Shown here in pieces: positions 28,450-38,269 of a stretch of DNA of 64,000 bases. The stretch comes from Mangrovimonas sp. TPBH4 (lineage in GTDB: Bacteria; Bacteroidota; Bacteroidia; Flavobacteriales; Flavobacteriaceae): NCBI RefSeq assembly GCF_001280505.1, contig NZ_LBIO01000043.1, forward strand, positions 1 through 64,000, given 5' to 3'. A model generated the notes under the pieces. That model was not told the origin of the DNA and ran no database searches. It saw only the letters and a program-made list of their open reading frames with translations. Both the position numbers and the translations under genes were made by a program. Numbering within the stretch: the first letter of the stretch is position 1; each line of letters opens with the position of its first letter.

Positions 28450-29504
28450 AAACAATGATTGATATCTCAAAATTAGTACGCCCCAATGTCATGGCCTTAA
28501 AGCCTTATAGCTCAGCAAGGGACGACTTCAAAAATATAGATTCTGACTATGTGTTTTTGGATGCCAATGAAAATCCTTTTAACAATGGTTTAAACCGTTA
28601 CCCAGATCCGCAGCAAAACAAACTTAAAGCGGTGTTATCTGGCTTAAAGCAAATTTCTAAGGAACAAATACTTTTAGGCAATGGTAGCGATGAAGTGTTA
28701 GATTTGATTTTTAGGGCATTTTGTGAACCGAATGAAGACAGTGTTGCATTATTGCCACCAACGTATGGAATGTATGAAGTCTTGGCTAATGTGAACGCTA
28801 TTAAAACCATAAAGGTTTTGCTTACTGAGGATTTTCAGCCCAATGTTAAAGCTATTTTAAATGCTGTAGTCAAAACTACCAAGCTATTGTTTTTATGCTC
28901 ACCAAACAATCCAACTGCTAACAGTTTTAATGCGTCGGTTGTTGAAGAATTGCTCCAATCATTTCATGGTTTAGTTGTTATAGATGAAGCTTATATCGAC
29001 TTTTCTACACAGGAAAGTTGGCTTAATCGATTGGATGAATTTCCAAATCTTATCGTAACCCAAACCTTGTCCAAGGCCTTTGGTTTGGCAGGAATACGAT
29101 TAGGGATTTGCTATGCATCCAAAGAAATTATTGACATACTCAACAAGATTAAACCTCCATACAATATCAATGAGTTAACACAACAAAAAGCCATAAGTCA
29201 ACTGCAAAATACAACTGAGGTTCAACAAGAAATCAAAACCATTTTAGAACAACGAGAACTGATTCTTAAAGAGCTCAAAGACATTTCATTTATCCAAAAG
29301 ATATATCCTTCAGATGCTAATTTTTTGCTTTTGCAAGTAGATGATGCCAATGAAAGATATGCCCAACTTATAGCAAAGGACGTGGTAGTTAGAAATAGAA
29401 GTAAAGAGCCTTTATGTGATAATTGTTTGCGAATTACAGTAGGGAATTCCAAAGAAAACCAATATTTAATCCGAGCCCTAAAAAACTTAAAACCATCATT
29501 ATGA
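28446..29504 (+). CDS. hisC: histidinol-phosphate aminotransferase
   Basis: HisC is a PLP-dependent aminotransferase converting imidazole-acetol phosphate to histidinol phosphate. The 352-residue protein shows [45 protein letters not shown] and the PLP-Lys segment [14 protein letters not shown]. It overlaps hisD at its start and hisB at its end by 4 bp each, so all are translationally coupled. Confidence 0.95.
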   Translation: MKTMIDISKLVRPNVMALKPYSSARDDFKNIDSDYVFLDANENPFNNGLNRYPDPQQNKLKAVLSGLKQISKEQILLGNGSDEVLDLIFRAFCEPNEDSVALLPPTYGMYEVLANVNAIKTIKVLLTEDFQPNVKAILNAVVKTTKLLFLCSPNNPTANSFNASVVEELLQSFHGLVVIDEAYIDFSTQESWLNRLDEFPNLIVTQTLSKAFGLAGIRLGICYASKEIIDILNKIKPPYNINELTQQKAISQLQNTTEVQQEIKTILEQRELILKELKDISFIQKIYPSDANFLLLQVDDANERYAQLIAKDVVVRNRSKEPLCDNCLRITVGNSKENQYLIRALKNLKPSL

Positions 29505-30634
29505 AGAAAGTATTGTTTATAGACCGTGACGGCACTTTGATTAAAGAACCTGAAGATGAGCAAATAGACGCTTTTGAAAAATTGCAGTTTTACCCTAAGG
29601 TATTTCAGTATTTAAGCAAGATTTCAAAGGAATTGGATTTTGAATTGGTAATGATTACCAACCAAGACGGTTTGGGCACTGAAATATTCCCAGAAAACAC
29701 GTTTTGGCCAGTACACAATTTCATTATAGAAACGTTTCAGCAGGAAGATGTTGTGTTTTCAGAACAGTGTATAGACCGTACGTTTCCGCATGAAAATGCT
29801 TCTACAAGAAAACCAAACACAGGACTATTGACCAAGTATTTTTCAGAGGCCTATGATTTGTCCAAATCCTTTGTAATAGGGGATCGCCTAACCGATGTTG
29901 AATTAGCTAAAAACTTAAATTCCAAGGCTGTTTACATTAATAATCACACCAATTTGGGGACTTCAGAAATCTCGATCCAGGAAGAAGAATTGCAAGCATA
30001 TATTGCATTGGAGACCGATAGCTGGGAAGAGATTTACAAGTTCTTAAAAGCTGAGCAACGTACGGCAAAACTAACCCGTAATACTAATGAAACTAAAATA
30101 GACATAGAACTGAATTTGGATGGCACAGGAGAAAGTGACATTGACACTGGTATCAAATTCTTTGATCACATGCTAGATCAATTGTCGCGTCACGGTCAAT
30201 TGGATTTAAGTATTAAGGTTGATGGCGATTTGGAAGTGGATGAACACCACACTATTGAAGATACGGCCATTGCTTTGGGCGAGACATTTGCCAAAGCTTT
30301 GAGGGACAAACGAGGTATGGAACGCTATGGTTTCTGTTTGCCAATGGATGATTGTTTGGCGCAGGTTGCCATCGATTTTGGTGGCCGAAATTGGCTGGTT
30401 TGGGATGTGGAATTTAAACGGGAAATGATAGGCCAAATGCCTACGGAAATGTTTTTTCATTTCTTTAAATCCTTCACAGATGGCGCTAAATGTAATTTGA
30501 ATATCAAGGCAGAAGGTACCAACGAACACCATAAAATAGAAGCCATTTTCAAAGCCTTTGCTAAAGCTATCAAGGTGGCCGTAAAACGAGATGTCGAAAA
30601 AATGGTATTGCCATCCACTAAGGGAGTGTTATAA
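29501..30634 (+). CDS. hisB: bifunctional histidinol-phosphatase / imidazoleglycerol-phosphate dehydratase
   Basis: This 377-residue fusion resembles E. coli HisB. Residues about 1-165 are a HAD-type histidinol phosphatase with DRDGTLI at the N-terminus and the ADRLTD-like segment [10 protein letters not shown]. Residues about 180-377 are the dehydratase with [13 protein letters not shown] and the metal-binding [14 protein letters not shown] and [13 protein letters not shown]. It overlaps hisC by 4 bp; start ATG 29501 directly precedes the conserved phosphatase motif. Confidence 0.95.
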   Translation: MKKVLFIDRDGTLIKEPEDEQIDAFEKLQFYPKVFQYLSKISKELDFELVMITNQDGLGTEIFPENTFWPVHNFIIETFQQEDVVFSEQCIDRTFPHENASTRKPNTGLLTKYFSEAYDLSKSFVIGDRLTDVELAKNLNSKAVYINNHTNLGTSEISIQEEELQAYIALETDSWEEIYKFLKAEQRTAKLTRNTNETKIDIELNLDGTGESDIDTGIKFFDHMLDQLSRHGQLDLSIKVDGDLEVDEHHTIEDTAIALGETFAKALRDKRGMERYGFCLPMDDCLAQVAIDFGGRNWLVWDVEFKREMIGQMPTEMFFHFFKSFTDGAKCNLNIKAEGTNEHHKIEAIFKAFAKAIKVAVKRDVEKMVLPSTKGVL

Positions 30635-30648
30635 ACAAAGAAAAAGCA

Positions 30649-31236
30649 ATGAAACTAGTAATTATCGATTACGGTGCGGGAAATATTAAAAGCATTCAAT
30701 TTGCCTTTGCGAGGCTTGGAATGGAAACTTCATTGTCTTCCAATATAGAAACCATTTTAGCTGCTGATAAAGTAATTTTCCCAGGGGTAGGAGAGGCTAG
30801 TTCGGCCATGAAGATGTTGCGAAACCATGATTTACACGACTTAATTCCTAATCTCAAACAACCTGTTTTGGGGATTTGCTTAGGGATGCAGTTATTATGC
30901 CAACATACGGAGGAAGGCAATACAGTTGGCCTAGGAATTTTTCAAACCAAGGTCAAACGATTTGCTATGGACAAACACATCAAAGTGCCTCAAATAGGTT
31001 GGAATACTATAGAGAATGTAAAATCTGATTTGTTTAAAGACATTCCTGACCAAGCCTTCATGTATTTAGTGCATAGTTATTATGCTGAAATGTGCCCGGA
31101 AACCATAGCTACAACAACTTATGGAACCTCATATGCTTCAGCACTTCAGCACAACAATTTTTATGGGGTACAGTTTCACCCAGAAAAAAGTGGTGACATT
31201 GGCAGCAAAATCCTAGCTAATTTTTTAGAACTTTAA
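30649..31236 (+). CDS. hisH: imidazole glycerol phosphate synthase, glutamine amidotransferase subunit
   Basis: HisH releases ammonia from glutamine for HisF. The 195-residue class I glutaminase has the nucleophile Cys77 in GICLGMQLL and the His177/Glu179 pair in FHPEKSG. It is placed in the usual hisB-hisH-hisA-hisF order, 14 bp after hisB. Confidence 0.96.
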   Translation: MKLVIIDYGAGNIKSIQFAFARLGMETSLSSNIETILAADKVIFPGVGEASSAMKMLRNHDLHDLIPNLKQPVLGICLGMQLLCQHTEEGNTVGLGIFQTKVKRFAMDKHIKVPQIGWNTIENVKSDLFKDIPDQAFMYLVHSYYAEMCPETIATTTYGTSYASALQHNNFYGVQFHPEKSGDIGSKILANFLEL

Positions 31237-31248
31237 GAAAATAAGAAC

Positions 31249-31980
31249 ATGAGAATAATTCCAGCCATAGATATTATAGAAGGTAAATGTGTTCGTCTTA
31301 CCAAAGGTGATTACAGTACAAAAAAAATATATAACGAAGACCCAATAGAGGTTGCCAAAACCTTTGAAGGTTCTAGTATTGAATACTTGCATTTGGTTGA
31401 TTTGGATGGTGCGAAAAGTAAGCACATTGTCAATTATAAAATTTTGGAACAGATTGCGTCTAAAACCAACCTGAAAATTGATTTTGGAGGCGGCTTAAAA
31501 TCCAATGAAGATTTGCATATCGCCTTTAATTCTGGTGCTTCACAAATTACCGGGGGAAGCATTGCTGTGAAAAACCCTGAAATATTTGAAGAATGGCTGA
31601 ACAAATATGGAAGTGACAAAATTATTTTGGGAGCCGATTGTCAAGATGAGAAAATTGCTACTTCTGGCTGGCTAGAACAAAGTGATTTGGATATCGTTCC
31701 TTTTATAAAGTCGTATCGGGATAAAGGAATACAGTATGTCATCTGTACAGATATCAGTAAGGATGGAATGCTGGAAGGCCCTTCAACCAAACTTTACAAA
31801 AAAATCCTAACCGATAGTACAGAGGGAACTCGCCGCTTAAAACTTATTGCTTCTGGAGGTATCAGTAATATGCATGATATTAATGAATTGGAAGCTCTTG
31901 GCTGCGACGGAGCTATCATAGGAAAAGCTATTTATGAAGGTCGAATTCAATTGAAGGAACTAGAAAAAAGACTGATTTAA
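31249..31980 (+). CDS. hisA: ProFAR isomerase
   Basis: HisA isomerises the aminoaldose ProFAR to the ketose PRFAR. The 243-residue TIM barrel starts [21 protein letters not shown], with the conserved Asp of AIDI and the phosphate-binding GGGLKS and ASGGISN segments. Two-fold HisA/HisF similarity is evident. It lies 12 bp after hisH. Confidence 0.95.
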   Translation: MRIIPAIDIIEGKCVRLTKGDYSTKKIYNEDPIEVAKTFEGSSIEYLHLVDLDGAKSKHIVNYKILEQIASKTNLKIDFGGGLKSNEDLHIAFNSGASQITGGSIAVKNPEIFEEWLNKYGSDKIILGADCQDEKIATSGWLEQSDLDIVPFIKSYRDKGIQYVICTDISKDGMLEGPSTKLYKKILTDSTEGTRRLKLIASGGISNMHDINELEALGCDGAIIGKAIYEGRIQLKELEKRLI

Positions 31981-31982
31981 TT

Positions 31983-32738
31983 ATGTTTACAAAACGTATC
32001 ATTCCTTGTTTGGATATAAAAAACGGGCGGACCGTCAAAGGTGTAAATTTTGTTAATTTGATGGATGCTGGAGATCCAGTGGAATTAGCCCAACAATATG
32101 CCCAAAAAGGTGCCGATGAGTTAGTGTTTTTAGATATTTCGGCTACTCAGGAAGCCCGTAAAACCACCTTGGAACTCGTGCTTCATGTAGCTGAACAGGT
32201 GAATATTCCATTTACGGTTGGAGGGGGGATTGGTTCTATAAGTGATGTCGACTCCTTATTGAAATGTGGAGCCGACAAAGTATCAATCAATTCTTCGGCA
32301 GTGAAAAGACCGGAGTTGATCAATGAGTTGTCGGCTAAATTTGGGAACCAATGCATTGTGGTGGCCATAGATGCTAAACAAATAAACGGCGCATGGAAAG
32401 TCCATTTGGTGGGAGGCAGCGTTCCAACAAATATTGACCTTTTTGAATGGGCCAAGGAAGCACAGGATAGAGGGGCGGGGGAAATCCTCTTCACTTCTAT
32501 GAACCACGATGGTACCAAAAATGGCTTCGCCAATGAAGCTCTAGCGCAATTGTCCAAAGATCTCCATATTCCAATCATTGCATCGGGAGGAGCAGGGACT
32601 ATAGGCCATTTTGAAGAAGCTTTCACAGAAGGAAAAGCCGATGCAGCACTGGCTGCCAGCGTGTTTCATTATGGCGAAATTGAAATCAAAACACTTAAAC
32701 AGAATTTAAAAGAAAAAGGCATAGCGGTTCGACTATAA
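31983..32738 (+). CDS. hisF: imidazole glycerol phosphate synthase, cyclase subunit
   Basis: HisF cyclises PRFAR with ammonia from HisH to give imidazole-glycerol phosphate and AICAR. The 251-residue TIM barrel begins [20 protein letters not shown] and includes [18 protein letters not shown], the second catalytic Asp region [13 protein letters not shown], and IASGGAG. It starts 2 bp after hisA. Confidence 0.96.
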   Translation: MFTKRIIPCLDIKNGRTVKGVNFVNLMDAGDPVELAQQYAQKGADELVFLDISATQEARKTTLELVLHVAEQVNIPFTVGGGIGSISDVDSLLKCGADKVSINSSAVKRPELINELSAKFGNQCIVVAIDAKQINGAWKVHLVGGSVPTNIDLFEWAKEAQDRGAGEILFTSMNHDGTKNGFANEALAQLSKDLHIPIIASGGAGTIGHFEEAFTEGKADAALAASVFHYGEIEIKTLKQNLKEKGIAVRL

Positions 32739-32777
32739 AAATGATGCCAAATCCATCTATAAAAACTCGAAGAAAGA

Positions 32778-33374
32778 ATGCAGATTAATTTTGATAAAAA
32801 CGACAACGGTTTAATTCCTGCAATCATCCAGGATGCAGAAACCAAAAATGTTCTCATGCTTGGTTATATGAACGAAGCAGCGCTTCAAAAAACTAAAGTA
32901 TCAGGGCTGGTAACCTTCTACAGTAGGAGCAAGCAGCGCCTATGGACAAAAGGGGAAGAGAGTGGCAATGTGCTGAGACTCGTGGATATGAAGATTGATT
33001 GCGATGGTGACACCCTATTGGTGCAGGCCCAACCTTTTGGACCTACATGCCACAAAGGATCCGACACCTGTTGGGACATGCCCAACCGACTCAATTTCGG
33101 ATTTTTATCAGACTTGGAAGACATCATCCAAAACAGGAAAGAAAACTTTAAACCTTCCGAATCCTATGTAGCCTCTTTATTTGAGAAGGGCCTTAACAAA
33201 ATTGCTCAGAAAGTGGGAGAGGAGGCTGTTGAAGTGGTTATTGAAGCCAAGGATGATAATGAAGACTTGTTTCTAAATGAAAGCGCCGATTTACTATTTC
33301 ATTATTTGATCTTGCTTCAAGCCAAAGGCTACATGCTAAAGGACGTGGTTAATGTTCTAAAAGAACGGCATTAA
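32778..33374 (+). CDS. hisIE: bifunctional phosphoribosyl-AMP cyclohydrolase / phosphoribosyl-ATP pyrophosphatase
   Basis: This 198-residue fusion catalyses steps two and three of histidine synthesis. Residues about 1-110 are HisI with VTFYSRSKQRLWTKGE, metal ligands in DCDGDTLLVQ and GPTCHKGSDTCW. Residues about 115-198 are HisE with the MazG-like KVGEEAVEVVIEAKDDN helix motif. It is the last his gene, completing the pathway in one operon. Confidence 0.96.
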   Translation: MQINFDKNDNGLIPAIIQDAETKNVLMLGYMNEAALQKTKVSGLVTFYSRSKQRLWTKGEESGNVLRLVDMKIDCDGDTLLVQAQPFGPTCHKGSDTCWDMPNRLNFGFLSDLEDIIQNRKENFKPSESYVASLFEKGLNKIAQKVGEEAVEVVIEAKDDNEDLFLNESADLLFHYLILLQAKGYMLKDVVNVLKERH

Positions 33375-33411
33375 ATTTTGTGATAGCCTCAAAAATAACG
33401 TACTTGCCGCC

Positions 33412-34197
33412 ATGTTTGAAAAAAGGTTTTACTACGTTTTTAAGATACAATATTTAGGATATCGCTTTCATGGTTGGCAAAAGCAACCCAATTTAAAAAC
33501 CCTTCATTTAATGATAGATCGCACCTTTAAGTATATTTTGGAAGGGAAACGATTTAAGACATTGGCAGCTGGTAGAACAGATGCCATGGTGTCGGCCAAT
33601 GAAGCAGCATTCGAATTGTTTTTGTTTCATGAAATTGAAAATGAAACCGAATTCTTGGAATGGTTTAATTACAATTTGCCACAGGACATCAGAGCCTTAT
33701 CAATTCAAAAAGTAGATGAAAACTTTAACGTTATTCAACACTCCAAAGTCAAGGAATACCTATACCTCTTTACCTATGGTCAAAAGTGCCATCCGTTTTG
33801 CGCTCCCATACTGTCGACAATCCTAGATCCCTTAAATATAGAGCTCATGAAAGAAGGAGCCAAAATGTTTCAAGGTGCTCACAACTTTAAAACCTACTGT
33901 TACAAGGCTTCGGAAAATGGGGTTTATGACCGCACCATTTTACACAGTGAAATTGTAGAAAACACAATGTTTACCGCAAATTTTTTCCCTGAAAACACCT
34001 ATGCTTTTAAGGTGAAAGGACAGGGCTTTGGGAGGAATCAAGTTAGAATGATGATGGGTGCTTTAATACAGTTAGGAAAGGGCCTGGTTTCAATAGACTT
34101 TATCAAGGAATCTCTACTGCCCGATAACAAGCTAAAAATTGATTACATAGCACCGCCGTCTGGATTAATTTTAAATTCCATTGAATTTCACGAATAA
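33412..34197 (+). CDS. TruA-like pseudouridine synthase
   Basis: This 261-residue protein has the TruA fold pattern: KIQYLGYRFHGWQKQP, the catalytic Asp57 in AGRTDAMVSAN, FKTYCYKA and GQGFGRNQVRMMMGAL. TruA makes pseudouridine 38-40 in tRNA anticodon arms. Classical TruA reads GRTDaGVHA around the catalytic Asp, while here the residues after Asp differ (AMVSA), so it may be a paralogue with another target. It lies 37 bp after hisIE and may be read through from the his operon. Confidence 0.8.
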   Translation: MFEKRFYYVFKIQYLGYRFHGWQKQPNLKTLHLMIDRTFKYILEGKRFKTLAAGRTDAMVSANEAAFELFLFHEIENETEFLEWFNYNLPQDIRALSIQKVDENFNVIQHSKVKEYLYLFTYGQKCHPFCAPILSTILDPLNIELMKEGAKMFQGAHNFKTYCYKASENGVYDRTILHSEIVENTMFTANFFPENTYAFKVKGQGFGRNQVRMMMGALIQLGKGLVSIDFIKESLLPDNKLKIDYIAPPSGLILNSIEFHE

Positions 34198-34199
34198 AA

Positions 34200-34226
34200 A
34201 AAAGGTACCAGAAACTGATACCTCTA
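34200..34226 (-). terminator. terminator for the minus-strand membrane protein gene
   Basis: On the minus strand, GAGGTATCAG pairs with CTGGTACC (one mismatch) around TTT, followed by eight T. It lies just downstream of the small membrane protein gene and abuts the TruA-like stop. Confidence 0.7.
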
Positions 34227-34248
34227 TGTGAAATGTTATATTGATAGC

Positions 34249-34686
34249 TTAAGAAATCCAGTGATTTGAAATTGATTTTTTTGAAAACCACAAAAACAAA
34301 AGAGAGAAAACAATAATCATCCCCGTCATGATTACTGCAAAAGGTCCATATATGTCAACAGAATTAACTACAAATAGATTGTGGATCATCTGTACCACAA
34401 CTCCCGCTAAGGAAATAACAAATAGGGGGTAGGCTGCTTTTTTTCTTAAAACCAGTGCGATGCTGGCTAAGATCCCTCCAAAAACAGCAATTGCAAATGC
34501 TGCAATGGCCCAAGCGGGCGTATTGGAGATTAGTTCAAGTTGTTCACTGGTGTACTGAGCCCTGAAGCTTTCTGTTTGATAGGTCTGCCCTAAGTATTGC
34601 ATGACACCCATGGCGTTCCACACCAACGCAACAACACATACAATCCAAAACCAAATAGGTGGTTTTGTTTTCAAAGTTGTGTTCAT
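34249..34686 (-). CDS. four-helix membrane protein of unknown function
   Basis: This 145-residue protein has four transmembrane segments, at about residues 10-30, 55-80, 83-104 and 112-134. It resembles small "sugar transporter" or DUF-type four-helix proteins of Bacteroidota, but I do not assign a family. Start ATG 34686 is chosen; an upstream ATG at 34719 would add 11 residues. It is a single gene with its own terminator. Confidence 0.7.
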   Translation of the reverse strand: MNTTLKTKPPIWFWIVCVVALVWNAMGVMQYLGQTYQTESFRAQYTSEQLELISNTPAWAIAAFAIAVFGGILASIALVLRKKAAYPLFVISLAGVVVQMIHNLFVVNSVDIYGPFAVIMTGMIIVFSLLFLWFSKKSISNHWIS

Positions 34687-34812
34687 AAAATTTCTATAGA
34701 TTAATTGGTTAATATTCACTGCTGCTGGAAAAGTTTAAAGAAAACTACTACAGCAATTTATGAAATTATTACGAACCTATAAATTTTATGATGAAAAATG
34801 TCAAAGAAAAAA

Positions 34813-35037
34813 TTAGCCTTCTGCAATGTGAACAATGGGCTCTTTATTTACCCATTTTCCGTTTTTGGATTCCCCCAAAATGATAATATCCTTGGCGCGT
34901 TCATACTCCTTAATGGTTCTTAACATTTTGGCTTTCGTGTCTCTATAAAGCTTAATACCATCTTTAGCACCTTTATTTCGTATCTCTAAATAAAACCCGT
35001 CTTTTAGTTTCGCTGGTTTTGTTGCTGGTCTGCCCAT
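34813..35037 (-). CDS. small basic conserved protein
   Basis: This 74-residue basic protein starts MGRPATKPAKLKDGFYLEIRN and has a central KLYRDTKAKMLRTIKEYE helix. There is no signal peptide or membrane segment. I recall similar short proteins in Flavobacteriaceae, with no known function; its charge and AT-hook-like GRP near the start could suggest nucleic acid contact, which is inference. It is a single gene. Confidence 0.6.
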   Translation of the reverse strand: MGRPATKPAKLKDGFYLEIRNKGAKDGIKLYRDTKAKMLRTIKEYERAKDIIILGESKNGKWVNKEPIVHIAEG

Positions 35038-35409
35038 ATTTTGATGTTAATAATTTAATTGCAGTTTAAAAAAAAATATCACAATAAACAAATGAAATGT
35101 AATATATTGTTACTTAAGGGGTTGCTTTTTATTATTAAAAGTAAAACATAAGCCAATATAAAACCTTTCAAAACTTTGCAAAACGTTAATATTGGCTGTA
35201 AAATTGTACAATAATTCTTATAATTATGTTAAATTAAAAGGAAGTCTGTTAAACATGTTAAAGCCTTTTTGTTTTAAAAGCTCGCCACTTAATTTATTGG
35301 TGAATTTAAAAGAGTTTTGATCAAACCTCAAATTTACTGTTACATTTATTGTACCTTTAAATGTTCGGTTTTTGGACAAACTACATTTTTAACCTTTAAA
35401 TTTAGTATT
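35038..35409. other. intergenic region between divergent small genes
   Basis: These 372 bp separate the small basic protein gene (minus) from an acidic lipoprotein gene (plus) and should hold both promoters. The only -7-like element I see is a weak TACCTTTA about 50 bases before the lipoprotein start. The stretch is very AT-rich; I see no ORF, RNA gene or repeat in it. Confidence 0.4.
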
Positions 35410-35580
35410 ATGAAAAAAGTAATTTTCGCAATTGTATTATTATTTTCTTTATCAACAACCTTTACTAGCTGTAGAGAAAAAAAATCTACTGGGGAAAAAA
35501 TTGAAGATGCTATTGACGATGCAGGAGATGCTATAGAGGATGCTGCCGATGATGTGGAAGATGCTCTAGATGATAATTAA
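35410..35580 (+). CDS. small acidic lipoprotein
   Basis: This 56-residue protein has a lipoprotein signal ending TTFTSC (Cys21) and a mature part of 35 residues dominated by the repeated acidic pattern of Asp-Ala/Glu-Asp (from KIEDAIDDAGDAIEDAA onward). The mature part should be a highly acidic amphipathic helix tethered to the membrane. ATG 35410 gives a proper signal; earlier in-frame codons do not. A terminator follows. Function unknown. Confidence 0.75.
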   Translation: MKKVIFAIVLLFSLSTTFTSCREKKSTGEKIEDAIDDAGDAIEDAADDVEDALDDN

Positions 35581-35601
35581 TTCTATTCTTATAGATCTTT
35601 A

Positions 35602-35630
35602 CAAAGTCCTGTTTAAAACAGGACTTTTTT
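35602..35630 (+). terminator. intrinsic terminator after the acidic lipoprotein gene
   Basis: AAAGTCCTGTTT and AAACAGGACTTT pair closely and are followed by a T-run, 22 bp after the stop codon. Confidence 0.9.
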
Positions 35631-35660
35631 GTACTTTTAATTCTGAAAAAATAAAATAGT

Positions 35661-36338
35661 ATGGCATCATCCTTTTCACCCGAAGTATTCAGTTTTTTAA
35701 ATCGTTTAAAAGAAAATAATGAACGGGATTGGTTTAATGATAATAAAAAGGAATTCAAAGTCATTGAAAAAGAGGTGAAATCTGCCTACAACTCCCTATT
35801 TGAACTTCTAAAAACCCATGATGACGTGGATAATCTAAAGCTTTTTAGAATTTATCGCGACGTCAGGTTTTCCAAGAACAAAGCCCCTTATAAAACACAT
35901 TTTGGGGGCTCCTTTCGAAGAACCAAACCAGAACTGCGAGGAGGCTATTATTTGCATATAGCCCCTAATAACGAATCTTTTATTGCAACAGGGTTTTGGG
36001 AGCCCAACAAAGAGGATTTGTTTAGAATGCGAAAGGAATTTGAAATGGACCCCAGTATGATGCGCAATATCATCAATAACCCAGAGTTTAAATCCGTTTG
36101 GGGCGAGTTACAAGGAGACGAACTTAAAAGCGCGCCACGAGACTTTAATAAAGAAGATCCGGCCATAGACCTTATTAGAAAAAAGCAATACATCTTTACC
36201 AAAAATTATACCGACAAAGAGGTACTCTCTAAAGATTTTCTGAATGACGTAAATGTATCATTTAAAGCGGTTCGCCCATATTTTGACTATATGAGCGAAG
36301 TGCTTACAACCAATCTTAATGGAGAATCAATAATCTAG
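35661..36338 (+). CDS. DUF2461 family protein
   Basis: This 225-residue cytosolic protein matches the DUF2461 (TIGR02453-like) family. Typical segments are FLNRLKENNERDWFNDNKKEF, FRIYRDVRFSKNKAPYKTHFG and GGYYLHIAPN. The biochemical function is unknown. Its TAG stop shares the CTAG tetramer with the stop of the convergent GreA-like gene, a 4-bp overlap. Confidence 0.9.
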   Translation: MASSFSPEVFSFLNRLKENNERDWFNDNKKEFKVIEKEVKSAYNSLFELLKTHDDVDNLKLFRIYRDVRFSKNKAPYKTHFGGSFRRTKPELRGGYYLHIAPNNESFIATGFWEPNKEDLFRMRKEFEMDPSMMRNIINNPEFKSVWGELQGDELKSAPRDFNKEDPAIDLIRKKQYIFTKNYTDKEVLSKDFLNDVNVSFKAVRPYFDYMSEVLTTNLNGESII

Positions 36339-36781
36339 CAAATCTCCTTAATGGTGTAGGTAGTATTGTTGAACGTTACAGAATCTCCCGTCAACTTGTT
36401 CTTTAAAAGCATTCCTATGGGAGAATTTAATGATATAACCAGGTAAGGCCTAGTGTCTAGTTCTATTTTACCAATACTTACAGCCAAATAAAAAGCAGCA
36501 CTGTTGGTAGTTACTAAGCTTCCCAAGACGGCACTGTCATGTTTTAAATTCGGATTGATAATTTTAAGGGTGTCTAAGGCTTTGGAGGCATCGGCCAAAT
36601 GTTGTCCGTTCTTTTCCAAGTCATCAAATAACTTTCCGCTCCCGGAATCGTCATCTTCATCCTTGCTTTTATCGCTGGATTCTATGGCTTCCTTTAATAG
36701 TTCTATTTCATTTTTGTAACTAACAATGCGCTTATTGACATGTTCCAAACATGCCGATAACAATTCGTGTTTTAAACTCAT
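36335..36781 (-). CDS. GreA/GreB-like protein
   Basis: This 148-residue protein has an N-terminal helical region with charged residues (about 1-75) and a C-terminal domain (about 85-148) with LGSLVTTNSAAFYLAVSIG and SPIGMLLKNKLTGDSV. That C-terminal pattern resembles the Gre factor FKBP-like domain (SPxGxALLGKxVGD). It lacks the canonical length of the Gre coiled coil and may have another task. It follows the 133-residue gene by 3 bp, as an operon. Confidence 0.65.
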   Translation of the reverse strand: MSLKHELLSACLEHVNKRIVSYKNEIELLKEAIESSDKSKDEDDDSGSGKLFDDLEKNGQHLADASKALDTLKIINPNLKHDSAVLGSLVTTNSAAFYLAVSIGKIELDTRPYLVISLNSPIGMLLKNKLTGDSVTFNNTTYTIKEIC

Positions 36782-36784
36782 AAA

Positions 36785-37186
36785 TCAAGCCACTTTGGGC
36801 TCTAATAACTGTATGTAATCAATTAATCGGTCCTTGACTAACCCCATCATGCGTTTGTTTAAAGCGGAAGAGTTTTGGATGTAGATTTGATACTCTTCAA
36901 CCGTAAACTGCCCAATTACCATCCCTTTTAAAGAATTTCGGAATTTCATGTCCTTATGGATGGCATTCTCGATGTAGTCTAGTTGCTTAGGCAAAGATAA
37001 TTCATAAAAGACATTTTTATGTTTATCTACATAATTTTTAAATACAGCTACAAACAATTCCCCCTGAAGTTTGATAATCGGTCTTAAGGTTGCATTTTGG
37101 AAGTGCTCATCGCGAGTCATGTTCTCATAAATTAAAGCGGAAGATATTACAGGGCGCACCTGTAACAGGTCTGAAGATCGTGACAT
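36785..37186 (-). CDS. conserved protein of unknown function
   Basis: This 133-residue soluble protein starts MSRSSDLLQVRPVISSALIYE and is mainly helical. I recall close relatives across Flavobacteriaceae, sometimes mislabelled as glyoxalase; I see no glyoxalase metal-ligand pattern. It is the first gene of a two-gene operon with the GreA-like gene. Confidence 0.7.
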   Translation of the reverse strand: MSRSSDLLQVRPVISSALIYENMTRDEHFQNATLRPIIKLQGELFVAVFKNYVDKHKNVFYELSLPKQLDYIENAIHKDMKFRNSLKGMVIGQFTVEEYQIYIQNSSALNKRMMGLVKDRLIDYIQLLEPKVA

Positions 37187-37339
37187 GGCTTTTGTTTTTC
37201 TTAAAGTTATAAATTATCAAAGCCTTTTTTCGCTGTCAAATCAATTGTTGTTAACTAGTTTATCAACAACATAAGGATTTTAAATACTTCTATTCTCCTT
37301 TTAAATGCGCTTTACATAGGACAACTTTTGATAATACCG

Positions 37340-37347
37340 TATCTTTG
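37340..37347 (+). promoter_or_regulatory. candidate -7 element of the DUF72 gene
   Basis: TATCTTTG matches TAnnTTTG and lies 27 bases before the DUF72 ATG. Confidence 0.45.
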
Positions 37348-37373
37348 AGTGGCACTTTTGAAACCCACGTTTT

Positions 37374-38264
37374 ATGAAATTTGGAAGCGTTCCTAACCCA
37401 GAAACCATAGATTTTGCCATTCCAGAAGACCATATAGATACCCTTCGGGTCTTGAATGAGGTGAAAGACGACAATGTGCCGGAAATTTACGTGGGCTGTG
37501 CCAAATGGAACAAAACAGACCTCAAGGGTTTTTACCCTAGAGGTACAAAGGATGAATTGGGGTATTATTCAAGGCAATTCAACGCTATCGAGCTCAATGC
37601 TACTTTTTACAGGATTTTCCCGGCAGAACAGTTTGCAACTTGGTATGACAAAACACCAGAAGATTTTAAGTTTTTCCCAAAATTGAATCAGGAAATCAGT
37701 CATTGGAAGCGACTCAATGAAGTTCAAACTGTGGTTGAAGATTATCTTTACAATGCCTCCAACCTAAAGGAAAAATTGGGCACTATTTTTTTGCAAATGC
37801 ACAATAATTTTGCACCCAAGGATTTTGACCGCGTTGTAAGGTTTGCTGAAAACTGGCCTAAGAAAGTACCACTTGCCATGGAATTCAGACATACGGATTG
37901 GTATAATGACTCCGTGGTGTCAGACCAACTGTATGACCTTCTCGAAACCAACAATATCACCAATGTACTTGTGGATACCGCAGGAAGGAGAGATTTAATG
38001 CATATGCGGTTGACAACCCCAAAAGCCTTTATCCGCTATGTTGGTGCCAACCACCCCACAGATTATAACCGCTTGGAAGATTGGGTAAAAAGGCTCAAAT
38101 CCTGGCAAGATCAAGGCATCAAGGAAATCGACTTTTTTGTACATCAAAACATCGAAAGGGAATCCCCATTGCTGTCGGCACATTTCATTGAAAAACTTAA
38201 TGGCACTCTAGGTTGCCAATTAAAAATACCAAACAAAGACAATACACAACAAACCTTATTATAA
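37374..38264 (+). CDS. DUF72 family protein
   Basis: This 296-residue protein belongs to the DUF72 (YecE-like) family with a TIM-barrel fold. Segments EIYVGCAKWNKTDLKGFYP, FNAIELNATFYRIF, FKFFPKLNQEISHWKRL and LAMEFRHTDWYND are typical. The role is unproven; relatives occur near nucleic acid or metal-related genes. It is followed 5 bp later by a thioesterase gene, suggesting co-transcription. Confidence 0.9.
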   Translation: MKFGSVPNPETIDFAIPEDHIDTLRVLNEVKDDNVPEIYVGCAKWNKTDLKGFYPRGTKDELGYYSRQFNAIELNATFYRIFPAEQFATWYDKTPEDFKFFPKLNQEISHWKRLNEVQTVVEDYLYNASNLKEKLGTIFLQMHNNFAPKDFDRVVRFAENWPKKVPLAMEFRHTDWYNDSVVSDQLYDLLETNNITNVLVDTAGRRDLMHMRLTTPKAFIRYVGANHPTDYNRLEDWVKRLKSWQDQGIKEIDFFVHQNIERESPLLSAHFIEKLNGTLGCQLKIPNKDNTQQTLL

Positions 38265-38269
38265 AGCAT

